A DNA stretch of 64,000 nt from Hemerocallis citrina (GCA_017893485.1 CM030362.1:185686813-185750812); one strand, 5' to 3'; shown: positions 1 to 11,296, counted from the first letter of the stretch. Program-made: numbers and translations. The notes: a model not told the origin generated them from the sequence alone.

Positions 1-230
1 GCAGTCTCTTTACCGGCCTTTTCGATGATAAACGGACATACCCCTAGCCTACACCGTGGATTTACCAGGCGTATCCTCAGTCGTGAACATTCCTAGGGAC
101 CGCAGTCCTTTACCGGTCATTTCATCGACCTCGCCGGCCAACCCCTAGCCCACACGTGTAGATTTACCGGGCGTATTCCTCAATCTCGAACCCCTAGGAG
201 CTGCACATTCTTTACCGGACATGTTCGTCG
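1..230. repeat. Diverged tandem repeat of about 100 bases
   Basis: The phrase gca(gt)..tctttaccgg recurs near 1, 111 and 208, each followed by related text with cccctag and gatttaccggg. At least two and a half diverged units lie inside the LTR-like repeat. Confidence 0.6.
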
Positions 231-1079
231 TTATTTCTACCATGTCTTCTTCTAGTGCCTATCCTTAAGTTAAATTTAAAATTTTTACAACCTAGAGCTA
301 GTTTACCCTACCGGACTTAAGTCAACACAAGAGAAAGTCAGCCCACACTAGCTACTTCTGAAAAAGAGAGTCAACCCATATTGGTTACCCCTCAAAATCT
401 CATTAATCACAAATGCCGGTTACTAGGGTCTTGCCTAGCCTCTAGATTATAACAATCATCTTACTCTAAATATCAAAATAGGTTATATCCAACCTCAACA
501 TAAATATTTCAACTTTCATTCACTTTATCCACTTTCTTCACATTCAAATCATGCAATACTTGAATTCTTTTAATAGCATTAGATAACAATGTCTCAAATC
601 GACTTCTTAAAGACAAACGCTTGATTAATTTGCCAAATTATTCACTTTGACAACTCCCAATATTCTTTTGATTTATATAACTTTCACATATTGCCCAAGT
701 ATATTTCGAATACATTTGTCTAATCACTTAACAAAACAGTTCACTAGAACCTGATTTAAATCTCATATTCGTGTTTTAATTCAATCATCAACCACTTCAA
801 CTATTTTTCTAAGTCACAAATATTGTATTCAGGATATTTCATTAAAACGTGTTTATATTCTATAATCAATTTATTAACTCATATATATTCCTCATTTTTA
901 ATATTATTCTACAACTCTTTAACATGAATGTGATTCTTTTAAAAATCCCAAACATATATCCCAAAATAGTGAAGAATTATTTTTAATTGTTCAAATAATA
1001 TTTAAAAACATTTATATGATTTTCGTGAAATTTAAAACTACAAAGAAGCCCCCAAAAATAAAAGTGCCCATTTCTGTGC

Positions 1080-1190
1080 ACAACAAGAATCGAACCCGAG
1101 ACCCCAAGGCCCCAAGCAAGCGCCACATGATGACACCAGGTGCAAAACGCCCCTACTAGCCACTCAAGCCAAGCGCACATCTGTTAACTA
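1080..1190 (-). other. tRNA-like Pol III boxes, possible SINE head
   Basis: On the minus strand, text around 1155-1172 resembles a Pol III A box (ggcttgagtggctagtag). Text around 1084-1096 resembles a B box (gggttcgattctt). The spacing of about 60 bases is longer than in a true tRNA and no cloverleaf is evident. It may be a tRNA-derived SINE head fixed inside the LTR-like repeat, or chance. Confidence 0.35.
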
Positions 1191-2655
1191 ATGGGTTTAA
1201 ATTTTTATAACCCAAGGTTTCTGTTTCTTCTTCTATTTTAACTTCTCATATATTTTATAATTTTATTTGTTTCCCCCAAAGTAAATTCACAAAATATATC
1301 TACAAATCTCCAGAAACGTTTATTTACTGATTCTAACCACAATAAAATTATTTTATGCATACATATTGTAAATAGTGATTTTTAGAAATAACATAAACAT
1401 ATACTTTGTTATTTATTAACAAAACTACCTCTATTAACCACAAATCAAGATTTCTTATTTTTCTTTCTTCATTTTTATCAAGTTCATGAGGAGATCTCAT
1501 CTCTCATCAAATTATAACTCTGCCCATTGTTTACACAACATCTTTGAATAAAAATATCAACTTGTGCATAAATACATATCCATTTCATTTAACCTAATCA
1601 TGGCACACTAGTATGCACCCAACAATACCACAACAACTCTACATAAAATTTCAATTTACTAACATGACAATTTATAATGAATCTTTCTACTAGCATGCAA
1701 TTACTACCAAAAATTCTAGTTATCAATACCATACGCAATATAACAAGTTTAGAAATTAAAGAACTCATGCCATATTTTCATCACAAATTAATTAAACTTG
1801 TATACTACAAACATCTAGAAAGTAGAAGAAATCACCCACCCATGTGAAGAGTATACTAGTAGTGGTTTCCCCTCAAAAGCTCCAAAATAATCCACAAATG
1901 CCAACAAAGCCCTCATCGAAATCCACCCAGCAAGCATCCCGCAAGCCAGCCTACTCTGTTTGGTTTTGATTAAGTTTTTGTTTTGTTTTTGGCCATTAGA
2001 AATGAGATGGAGGGAATGATTATAAAGGGATTTAATTAAAACTAACCACTACTATTACTAACCACCCACTAACTCTATTATTTGAATCATTCAAAAATCC
2101 ATTAATCCTCTTTCCCTCCAAGTGTGCAGCCGGCTATCTCCTTGGTGTGCACATTGCACGTGTGCATGTACACGTGCTTTGTGTACACCACCTAATTGAT
2201 TATTTATTTTTTATTGAATAAAAATGTGTGGGGGGGTATTATACATGACAAGTAGGGTAAACTTTTCATTTAAATAATTTTTGTGGGTTTTGAAAACAAT
2301 TTTAAACCCAGTGGATTTTATAAAATAAATAATACTAAGTGTAATAAATAAAGTAAGAAGAAAAATGTGCATTACTTCTTAGAAAATTTTAGAAATAAAA
2401 TGCACATAAAATTTTACGTGAGATGCACGTGCAAAAATATTAAAATTAATTTGAGGCAACGAAAATAGTCAAAAATGCAAAATACGTAAAACATGTATAT
2501 TAATAATTTTACGAATATTTCACGTAACGGAAAAATTTATGCAATCAACACGTGTATCGAAAGCACATGCAATGTACGTAAAAACATAAATATTGAAATT
2601 AATATTTGAGTTGGCTCAAAATAGGATAGAACGAGTTTTGAGAAAATGGAAAACA

Positions 2656-3180
2656 TCTCTAATATTATAATGGGAGAAGGCCTTAGTGTCATTTGTCAAT
2701 CTACCAACATGTGCTACGCACGTATATAACTAATATAAAGAGATCTTAGGTTCATCTCGAGACTACTTCTGAAATTTTACTTTAAAAAAAAACTATATTT
2801 ATTAAGACGTGCATCGCACGTGTAAACCTCTAATCGCTAATATTATAATAGGAAAAAGCTTTAGTGTCATTCGTAAATTTATCAACGCGTGCAACACACG
2901 TGCAAAACTATTATAAAGGAGGTCTTAGGTTCAAACCCAAACTACGTCTGAATTTTTACTTTTAAAAAACTATATTTATTAAGATGTGCGTCGCTCGTGT
3001 AAATCTCTAATATTATAATCGGAAAAAAGCCTTAGTGTCATTTGTAAATCTATCAACGCGTGCAACACACGTGCATAACTATTATAAAGGAGATCTTAGG
3101 TTCAAATCTAGACTACGTCTAAATTTTAACTTTAAAAAATTATATTTATTAAGACGTGCATCGCACGTGTAAATTACTAG
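2656..3180 (+). mobile_element. Non-autonomous Helitron in three tandem units
   Basis: Three head-to-tail units start near 2656, 2827 and 3004 (about 171-177 bases each). Each begins with a form of tctctaatattataatggg. They share internal text (ttagtgtcatttgt, ttaggttcaaa, tatatttattaaga) and each ends in a G-box palindrome such as acgtgcatcgcacgt. The array starts TC after an A and ends CTAG (3177-3180) before a T, matching Helitron insertion between A and T without target duplication. A shorter related copy lies in the Rep gene near 19878-20072. Confidence 0.75.
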
Positions 3181-3320
3181 TATGAATAATTGGAATATAA
3201 GATGCGTATAACATTTATATAAAAGTACGTCACGAATATTACTCGTAACAGTACAAAATACACGTGCGTAGCTCACGAGGGCAAAATTGTCATTACTCAA
3301 TTTTGCGGAGTGTTACAATA

Positions 3321-3324
<4 letters not shown>

Positions 3325-3360
<36 letters not shown>
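3325..3360. repeat. TA microsatellite
   Basis: An uninterrupted (TA)n tract directly left of the foldback repeat. A shorter TA tract closes the other side near 3632-3644. Confidence 0.95.
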
Positions 3361-3362
<2 letters not shown>

Positions 3363-3631
3363 TACTAGAATTAGAATATCTTGAACTCTACATGTCAAAT
3401 TCCAGATCCGTCAGAAGTTCCCGCAACCAACAGATCTATTAGTACTAGAATTAGAATATCTTGAACTCTACATGTCAAATTCCAGATCCGTCAGAAATTC
3501 TCGAAACCAACAGATCTGAATCCGTCAGAAGTTCCCGAAACCAACAGATCTAGATCTGTTGGTTTCGGGAACTTCTGACGGATCTGGAATTTGACATGTA
3601 GAGTTCAAGATATTCTAATTATAGTACTTAT
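3359..3631. repeat. Foldback repeat, large hairpin
   Basis: The symmetry centre is between 3551 and 3552 (agatct|agatct). The right arm (3552-3631) is the inverse of an 80-base unit present twice in direct orientation on the left (about 3359-3438 and 3441-3517), plus a partial third copy (3518-3551). The unit includes atccgtcagaagttc, a phrase also seen in the family-A LTRs, for example near 45187 and 61726. The structure is flanked by TA tracts and would form a long hairpin as single-stranded DNA or RNA. Confidence 0.85.
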
Positions 3632-3885
3632 ATATATATATATAGTAGTTGAAATTTACCGTGCACCAAGTGCACGTGGCTTGGTGCACATAAATGGTAA
3701 AAGTTTTATCTAAACATACTTGCATTTAGCACACCTATATTCTTCAAATTACAAATTCGATGAAGTCAATCATCTTAAAAAGCAAACCTTGAATTTCAAA
3801 ATTACTCCGACGACAACAAGCTCATCGAAATCAAATTTGAAGCAAGCATCAAGAACCCAAGTTTAATCAATTCTAGCAAAATTTC

Positions 3886-4071
3886 AATCAAAACAAAGCA
3901 CAAATGGATCAAAATTCGAACGATGTAAGAGATAGCTATATGCGTAATAGTTTCATCTAAAACATAATTAAAAAAATTTCAATGAAAACAAAGCACAAAT
4001 AGATCAAAATTCGAACGATGTAAGAGATAGCTATATGCATAATAGTTTCATCTAAAACATAATTAAAAAAA
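3886..4071. repeat. Two-copy direct repeat of about 92 bases
   Basis: Text starting tttcaatcaaaacaaagcac recurs with few changes about 92 bases later, including cgaacgatgtaagagatagc. It lies in the 3' untranslated side of the RPA-like gene; nothing else is seen in 3690-4130. Confidence 0.85.
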
Positions 4072-5535
4072 GTTATTAAAAAAAACAAATTAGTAAATCC
4101 TAAACTGATATCATCGTATTTTTCATAAGATCAATCATCACTGTCGACTTTAACTTTCTTGAGCTTAAAATTGCTGGTAATTTCTTGTTCATCATTTTTA
4201 ATTTTGCATCATATCAATATTCTTGTAGTTGTTCTTCCATATTGGACATCCTGTGATTTGATGAAAAATGTATACTCATCTCCGATGCATTTCTTGGTCC
4301 GTCTATCAAATTCTTCAACATTTTTTCCTGCATATAGAATTAAGAAATTAGCTTTTAATTAATTGTAACACTATGAGAATAACGTATTATACCTTATTCT
4401 TAATATCTTCCAGGTCTTTTGCGGAACAGCCAATGATGCACCTTGCTTCCTCTTCAAATAAAGTCAATTCTGCCTCCGCTCTTGTATTTTTGATTGTGAT
4501 TTTGAATACATATCTGAAACATATTATTCTTAGTTTTTTTTACATTAATTGTTTTTGTTTTAATAATTTGATTGAAGAATGGAAAGATGGGAAACTAACA
4601 ATATGTTGTTTTGTATACCTTGGCTCATATTCAACATTACTCTTTTTACATTTTCGACAATAAGCTTCATCATTTTCAACATTGACTTTTGTTGAACAGA
4701 TTTTGCATGCAATGTACCATGGATCTCTAACGTCTTTGACACTTTTGATCAAAACTTTGCAATAGTAGTATTTTGCCTTGTAAAATTTTTTAAAAAAATA
4801 ATTAAAGTCATCAAAATATTTATAGACATATATAGAATTGAATAAATATTTAAAAATAATTTCATTATTCATAATACCTCTGAAGAATCTTCTTCTGCAC
4901 AATAGAGAATGTCAGATAGTTTCACTTCTTCCACATCCATTACTTTTCTTTTATTTATTTGCAAGGAATTACTTTTTAACAAAATTTCATTACAGTTTAT
5001 CCTGAAACAAACAAACAAAATTATGTTAAATGATACTCCAAAAGGCAACAATTAAAGGATTAAATATACAAAATAAATTATATCATTTTCAAATTTTATA
5101 TGCTTCTGGTTCATTCGGATTTATATTTATTGTAGTGTTGTTTTTTGATGTGAGAGAGAATCCTGTTTTAAAAAATCAATAATAAATAAATAAATAAAAT
5201 ATATAATATATAATAAATAACATTATTAATTTTTATTGTATATAATTACCTCCAAAGTTTGAGGTTTTTATAGAGGTAATTACAATAATTGGCTTGTTGG
5301 GTGATAATTCTTTCAAAGATTTTTCTTCCTTAATTGCTAGTTCTCTCCATAATGTAAGTAAGATTGGTTTTGACCTTAAATTAAGACAAAATGTATGAAT
5401 TAAAAAACAATTTTGTATATTATTATACAACTTAATTAATTGATATTACTTGAATCCTACAATTGTAAGATTTCGGTTCTCTACTTCATTACCATACAAA
5501 GATCTATAGTTCAATGCAATTAGTATCATGATATC

Positions 5536-5543
<8 letters not shown>

Positions 5544-5587
<44 letters not shown>
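5544..5587. repeat. TA microsatellite
   Basis: A TA tract abutting the left end of the MITE at 5588; a second TA tract (5761-5778) abuts its right end. Confidence 0.9.
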
Positions 5588-5589
<2 letters not shown>

Positions 5590-5758
5590 GTAAAAGGGAT
5601 ATGAGCAACTTGCTCATTTAGTAAATGAGCAATTGATTATGTGGCATGCATGTGATACATTGGAGAACTAACCCTTTTAATGATTTTCCAATCACAAGTA
5701 TGCCACATCATCAATTGCTTATTTACTAAATGAGCAATTGCTCATATCCCTTTTTTCC
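5588..5758. mobile_element. MITE of the gggtaaaagggatatgagcaa family, copy 1
   Basis: Terminal inverted repeats begin gggtaaaagggatatgagca and contain the palindrome ctcatttagtaaatgag. The ends are flanked by TA runs, so a TA target is likely but the duplication cannot be separated from the microsatellite. Related copies are at 23223-23394 and 25964-26134. It lies in an intron of the RPA-like gene. Confidence 0.85.
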
Positions 5759-6318
5759 TATATATATATATATATATAGTAACATAATTTTTTACCTTTA
5801 AAGACAGTAGAAGATGTACTTGGAAATTTGTCTACAGTTGCAAATTATTACCTATCCTTATCAATGATAAGATCTTTCTCAACTTCATCTACAACACTTC
5901 CCAACTTCAAAATGATGTCAAATTTATCGTGCATTGAGTTATATCTTTTGTCGACATTTTTTAGTGTTCCATTAGAAATTAAGTAAGTTTTATGCTTCTC
6001 AAGCGTATGTTGGAACGCTTCCACCGCTTCATTAAATATTATCGTCAGTATTCTAGTTCCCTACAAAAGATAAAAATTTAGTATTAATAATTATTTATGT
6101 ATGTATATGTATGAATATTTTAACAATATTTAAAGTATCTTACCTCATCATCCATAAGTGCCACTTTTGAGATTTTTCATGTGCCTTTACTATTTTTGTA
6201 TTCTTTCACACCAAAATGTTTCATAACCAATACTTTAATAGTCCACAATTGTTGATTTTCTTGCAAGAAATTGATAGAGGAGTATTCATTGTGAGATTTG
6301 TCCATTGATATAGATAAT

Positions 6319-7047
6319 CTGCAAAAAATATAATTATTGATAAGTTAATTTTAATCCATTAAAATAGCAGGTGCTTCATCCTCTATATATATGGTAACTA
6401 ACAACATTTGAGTAAATGAATGGTTAATATAACTCACACTTAAAATTAAATGACTAAGATTAGATGGTTGATTGTATAATCTCAACTCTTCCAATATAAT
6501 ATTATATGATATCGTTACTGTAAAGCAGCAACACTTCAGCTGACAAACAATAAGTAAACACTTCAGACATATCAGACGGTAGTAAAAGTAGCAGCAGAAT
6601 CGGTACGCAACAATAATAGTAGTAGCAGTGGTTTCATCCAAATCTCATCCTTCATCGCAAATCATCTACTCGTATCTCCGATTGGTTTGCTGGTCAAACA
6701 GAATCCACTACCAGGACCAGAAAAATATCCGCACAACAAGAATAACAGGGATAATGGCACAATAATACATACTATGTTACATTAGTTGGAGTAGGGAAGG
6801 ACTAAAACATTTTATCTGCTCTAAAATATGTATGGAAATAGTTAGTTCCATACATAGTGTTTATACTTTGTACAAGAAAATAATATCATTTAACACACAG
6901 AATAAAATATTGGGACGTTCTGATTAGGGCAATTGTTGTCTCTTATAGCTTATAGATTCACGTTTCAAGTGTATTTGCATTAAACAAGAATTCAGAATGT
7001 ATATAAATATATATAGAAAAAGTGGAATTTCTCTTCGTTAATTTTAC
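6319..7047 (-). other. Probable intron and unassigned part of the RPA-like gene
   Basis: The acceptor TTTTTTGCAG precedes the exon at 6318. No further RPA exon is recognised between here and the candidate first exon at 7048-7078. Open frames here have no familiar motif. Confidence 0.4.
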
Positions 7048-7149
7048 CTTTGATTACTATACGAAGAACCCTAGCCATCCGATTTGCAAACTTGTGATGA
7101 GACGAAGAAAGTTAACCTTGCAAAGAATTTGTCTGGCAATTTTATTGGG

Positions 7150-7157
7150 TATTTATA
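7150..7157 (-). promoter_or_regulatory. Candidate TATA box of the RPA-like gene
   Basis: On the minus strand the sequence reads ggctataaataccc about 75 bases upstream of the candidate ATG at 7076-7078. Spacing and composition suit a plant core promoter; no other support. Confidence 0.45.
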
Positions 7158-7330
7158 GCCTATAGGGGAACGTTTACTTGAGGTGAATATATATCTCTTA
7201 TAACTAATTTTTTAATAAATATAATATGACCCTATCAATTGAATATGTGATGTATGATTAACTTTTTAATGTGTAAAAGCTTATAACGCAAAAACTATAA
7301 AAAGATAATCAAATAACCTTCTTAATTATC

Positions 7331-7413
<83 letters not shown>

Positions 7414-7728
7414 TCCTTTTTTAATTATTTAAAGTGTTGTGGATATTATGTTACTTTCAGAACTGCTAGCTGAATGGACTTCTCAGGGTTTAACCGAGCA
7501 ACTTATATAAATGATGACTAAGTTACATACGAAAATAATAATGAAAAAAATAATTTAAAAAACCGAGATTGCACTTGGCTATAATTTCTCAATGTATTTG
7601 ATGCCTTATATATCTCATGTTCCATCTATAGACTAACTGGCAAATTCAACCACCCCCGTGTGCATGTCCAGTCCATAACATCATGTTTTGCTCAGCTGCA
7701 TGGCATTGCTGAATGCTGATGGAGTTAA
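7158..7728. other. Spacer between RPA-like gene and FYVE fragment, with long TA tract
   Basis: It contains an 85-base (TA)n at about 7327-7411 and AT-rich text. No coding similarity is recognised. Confidence 0.7.
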
Positions 7729-8370
7729 TCAATGTTTCTTGCAGAGATCAAGCTTGTCATAACAAATTTTGCAAACTCTCCATGAGTCCCTCTCTGAACT
7801 TGGTCAGGAACAAACAACATCTTCCTTTTGTGCATCCTCTGCAAAAAATACCTCCACAAAATCGACAATGATTCCTGCTACAAATTAGTGCTATGAAGGG
7901 GGAATTGCATTTCATACACGATGAAGAGTGACTGTCCGGAAGCAACTCTGGAGTTTCTGCTTCCAATACTTCCCTATAAGCACTATAATTAAAAGCTTCT
8001 GCGGCTAGTAAAGGTGCCGCACTTGGTACATATACTGACCAGTGAATAAAACTATCTCCATTGATTTCAAATCCTAAAAAATATGCATTTAAGCTAGGGC
8101 GTTGCTGGTGTTGAATGCCATTATAATTTCTAATCTTGCTAGTCACAATTGCAACTAAGCCACTTAATAAGATTTTCATGTTCACTCCAGGTTGTACTTT
8201 GTAACTTTGCACTGAGAATTTATAGAGAGATCATTTTCCTAATTATATTCACCATTAATTTTGGATGCCTGATTATTGTTTGGTTTAAGGTGACTTGTCC
8301 CTTTTGAGCTTGTGCCTTTTTTTGATGAACTTAAAAAATCTGACATAAATTTGTCATCATCTTCACCTTC
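7729..8370 (-). pseudogene. FYVE zinc-finger protein fragment captured by the Helitron
   Basis: FYVE fingers bind phosphatidylinositol 3-phosphate on endosomes. The main frame (8212-7757) contains CMKC, CSRNHCRFCGGIFCRGC and GRC, the cysteine pattern of a plant FYVE finger. Upstream lies text typical of one plant FYVE family (FIHWSVYVPSAAPLLAAEAF). The last cysteine pair is present only in another frame after a shift near 7775-7785: RVCKIC followed by a stop at 7729-7731. The conserved W before LPDS reads as L, and one H of the RHHCR core reads N. An acidic, serine-rich coding-like stretch lies just upstream (8250-8370, EGEDDDKFMSD), separated by a stop. It is a broken, 5'-truncated gene piece in the same orientation as RepHel. 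Confidence 0.7.
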
Positions 8371-8932
8371 CATATCATGGTTAAAAAGAGATTGAGATGT
8401 AATCCTCCATATAAAGCTTCTCAGTACTAAAAGCAGGTTGACTTTTTTAAATAATAATAATAATAATAATAATAAAACCTTTAAAATAATGTTCCAATAC
8501 TCAACCCACTCTCAGTTTCACAGAAAAAAAAAGTACTACCCTGGTATCAGATATCTCACGAGATAGTATCAAATGATTGCAACAACTCTATCCGACTAAT
8601 CCAAGCTGCTTAGTATGTAAAATTATGCATTATAAAGAAACACTTGTGCACATATCAACTTTCAGAGTATGTAGCCAAACTGCTTGACAATAATTTTATT
8701 TTAGGGGGCCTTGGAACATATAATGATATTTTGAATAATACAACTACAGATAGGCAGATTGGCGTTGTGCTTATCTGTCTCATAAAAATAATACAAGATG
8801 GAAAACAATCTCTTTCTATACCAAAAGAATACACATACAACCATTTTAACATTTTCAAATCAAAACAAAGTCTATTACGGAGAATGAACAAAATCTAAAC
8901 AAGAGAATGCAAGCATCCCTTCTTCCGTCTCT
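8371..8932. other. Spacer between FYVE and H+-ATPase fragments
   Basis: Apart from the TAA tract, no recognised coding text. Short overlapping open frames on both strands at 8644-8898 show no family motif. Confidence 0.6.
8452..8475. repeat. TAA microsatellite
   Basis: About eight TAA units. Confidence 0.9.
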
Positions 8933-9908
8933 CTATACATTGTAGTGTTGTTGAATTCCATCGATGTCCAATCCCTTTAGCTTAACGACAGATTCAACAT
9001 GACCCTTGAGTGTGTGGAGCTCTCTAAGCCTGCAAAGTTCAGTTAATTGAATACGTTTTAGTTTGCAAACTGACTTGATAATGTCAAATGTTATAATTTA
9101 CGATGATATTGTTTTTCTATACCTTGCAATTTCTGCACGCTTCTTGGCCATCTCTGTGATTTTCGAGAGCTCCCTGTAGTCGCTCTTTTCATTGAAGAGA
9201 CCTTCTATGTCAGTCTTAAGACTGTGCAATATCCGTTGAGCTAGTGCCCATTGTGCCTCTCTCTCCCCCCTTCCGTAATCCATCTTTGAGGTGAAGGTAG
9301 TCTACAATTGTTTGTTTTCATGAAATTTTGTGTTAGTACATAAGCATCGAACTTATATGTACTATTCGAGAAAAGAGTTGAATTGAGGGAAAATAAATTA
9401 AGCTACTTCACCTTGTTCTGAATCAAATTGTCCCATGCCTTGCCATTCAATGCAAATCGGGTGATGAATTTAAAGATGTCTTGGGGTAAGTAGGTGATGA
9501 GGGTGTAGACCCAGATGATTCCAGCCCATCCCCATCCAATGCCTTCAATTCTCGTAAAGCCCCAGCTTGCATACACTGCGATACTGGTGGCCAACTACAA
9601 ATAGATGGAACGAGAAGACAATTATCAGGATTTTCTATTAGTCATGCAAATAGGGGCCTTCCATTACTAAACGTCTAAAATGAAGCTCTGAGGTTGAGTT
9701 TGGAACTTAGAGGATCACAAAGTGAATGGCTTACCAACTGAGCAGCAAAGAAGGCAAAGACAAGGAAGAAACCAGGTCTCTCGACAAAAGACCAGCTCCT
9801 GGATCGAGTGACGAAGATGAGGGCTTGACTGATGATACTGACTTGAAGGTAGAATGATGCTGTAAGCTCATCAGTGTTGCCTCTGATATCCTTCACTTCG
9901 AATTTTTC
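8933..9908 (-). pseudogene. Plasma-membrane H+-ATPase C-terminal fragment, four exons, Helitron cargo
   Basis: Full P-type H+-ATPases (AHA/PMA, about 950 residues) pump protons out of plant cells. Only the last 210 codons are here, in four minus-strand exons: 9735-9908, 9412-9594, 9123-9301 and 8933-9029. All internal borders are GT..AG and the phases join without a stop. Recognisable text includes [63 protein letters not shown] and [12 protein letters not shown], covering late transmembrane segments and the autoinhibitory tail. The usual C-terminal YTV, whose Thr is phosphorylated to bind 14-3-3 proteins, reads YNV. The phosphorylation and ATP-binding domains are absent upstream, so this cannot be a working pump. 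Position between RepHel and RPA and shared orientation suggest capture by the Helitron. Confidence 0.85.
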
Positions 9909-11007
9909 CTGCATTATGAATCTCAGTCAGCAAAGCTGGCTACTGCTGAGATTAAAATGAATATATAGTATGATCACTACATACTAAATATGTACAAAAT
10001 ACTTAAAATTTTAATATTAAAGTATCTAAATATTATATCTAGTTTTGAGCATCAAATTCTAAAATCTATTTGCATAGCTAGAATCCACTATATATAATGT
10101 AATGGATATGATCACATCTATGTAGTTGGATTTTAAAATTTAATGCTAAAAGTGTATATTTAACACATTGGCCTTGTTCACTCCATTATAAGCAGCAGAT
10201 TTAACTGAATCTTGTATCAACTTTCAAGTTTCAAATATTCAGTCAAAACCCCAAAACCCTGAAATTCACTTTCCCCTCAAAACATCTGCTGACAAGATAC
10301 TGCTCCCTCAATGTTTTTTAACTTCTCTACAATCTTATTTTGATATTATTGGTACCACTTTCATCTTTCCAGCATTTTAGTGCGGCATCGTAATTCTCAA
10401 CTAATCCTCTTCTATCCCCAAACAACCAACTTAACTAAAAGTACTCATGCATAATGTTTATTTTTAGAGTCAACATTCGAAATGAAAACACAGACACCGC
10501 CATAAAACCAATAATGATCCATAATCTCAAATCTTCTTTATTGGCCATATGAATAAGCTTAAACACCTAACATTAAACTTGTAGGGAGTAATTAAAAAAA
10601 TTAATTATGACAAGTTCAATTGTGTTCAATGCTTGACATTGTCAGCTACATATTTATGAATATGATTACAAGGAAATATATTCATATATATATAGAGAGA
10701 GAGAGAGTTTCATGGACTTAGAAGAATGATGAAGTCCTCAACATAAATCACTTGCATATACTACTATGACGACAAAATAACCAAACATCATTAAATACTG
10801 GACGATTGTAAAGAAGTACATTTAAATATGGTAGAACAATTTATAGACTAAATGGAGAACATTAAAAGGCAAACAATGTAAGGAATTAACATAGTGAATG
10901 AAGTAATATTTAATAAAATGCAGGTATCAGATATGAAACAAACAAGCACAATCAAAGCATTCCAAAAATGCGGTTATTTAAGTTAGAAAATACAGATAGC
11001 AGAATAC
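9909..11007. other. Spacer between H+-ATPase and bromodomain fragments
   Basis: AT-rich, with a short (GA)n run near 10694-10707. No recognised exon on either strand. It may hold introns of the captured genes. Confidence 0.5.
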
Positions 11008-11296
11008 CTCAAACTGTTCCAGATTTGCATAAGTCCCTCTTGAAAGCTTCTTCCTCACACTCCCAAAATCCATCGGATGCTTTAACCCAAACCCCAAAAT
11101 CCACAAAAAATCCCACCTCATTCATATCGACGGGCTCCGAGTACACACCATAAGTATCCTTCCTGAAATAGACCCCAAATCATAAACACAATAAAATGAA
11201 CCAAAAAAAAAACTTGCATATTCCAAAACTGGAAAGAACCCACGCACTTTTGCAGCCTATCAAGGATGAACAACAACAACTTTTTGTCAGGCAAAT
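11008..11296 (-). pseudogene. Bromodomain gene fragment, Helitron cargo
   Basis: Bromodomains read acetyl-lysine on histones. Three minus-strand blocks match a plant BRD-type bromodomain: 11248-11296 (LPDKKLLLFILDRLQ), 11117-11162 (KKDTYGVYSEPVDMNE) and 11008-11079 (HPMDFGSVRKKLSRGTYA). The first intron has good splice borders and joins in phase. Between blocks two and three only 37 bases remain, too short for a normal plant intron, and the usual dozen residues of the ZA loop (around PDYxxxI) are missing, so an internal exon has probably been deleted. The remaining helices B and C of the fold are not found downstream. Same orientation as RepHel. Confidence 0.75.

Larger units (their letters stand above)
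1..3317 (-). repeat. Long LTR-like repeat, family B, left-truncated by the window
   Basis: No host gene is visible. The right end is TGTTACA at 3311-3317, a typical LTR terminus. Sequence at 287-345 (the block beginning acaacctagagctag) recurs at 63942-64000, about 920 bases inside a repeat that begins TGTAACACCCCG at 63020. The two are therefore copies of one family, and I infer a full length near 3.4 kb. A TATAATC-like box lies on the minus strand near 2019, which suggests minus-strand transcription, but this is weak. The repeat is interrupted by a tandem mini-Helitron at 2656-3180. No internal retrotransposon domain is present, so a solo LTR is likely but unproven. Confidence 0.6.
4131..7078 (-). 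pseudogene. RPA1-like single-strand DNA-binding protein of the Helitron, decayed
   Basis: RPA70 homologues bind single-stranded DNA through OB folds, and plant Helitrons often encode one. Exons on the minus strand match the family. 6144-6318 and 5852-6060 form an OB fold (LWTIKV, VALMDDEG, ISNGTLKNVDKR). 5455-5540 and about 5265-5375 form a second (LTLWRELAIKE, KPIIVITSIKTSNFGG). 4625-4780 holds the C-terminal zinc ribbon (WYIACKICSTKV..YCRKCKK). About 4373-4510 (FEEEARCIIGCSAKDL) and about 4190-4333 finish it, with TGA at 4131-4133. Several exons keep GT..AG borders. Against function: a TGA replaces a residue in the 6144-6318 exon (KGT*KIS), another stop falls in the last exon, and a MITE sits in an intron. 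A possible first exon, ATG at 7076-7078 to 7048, does not join in phase with 6318, so an exon is missing or unrecognised. Confidence 0.75.

Noticed and set aside
4373..4663. Plus-strand open frame of 96 residues
   Set aside because: It is the antisense of recognised RPA-like exons.
8644..8898. Two opposite open frames of about 80 residues
   Set aside because: Fully overlapping on both strands, no motif, between cargo fragments.
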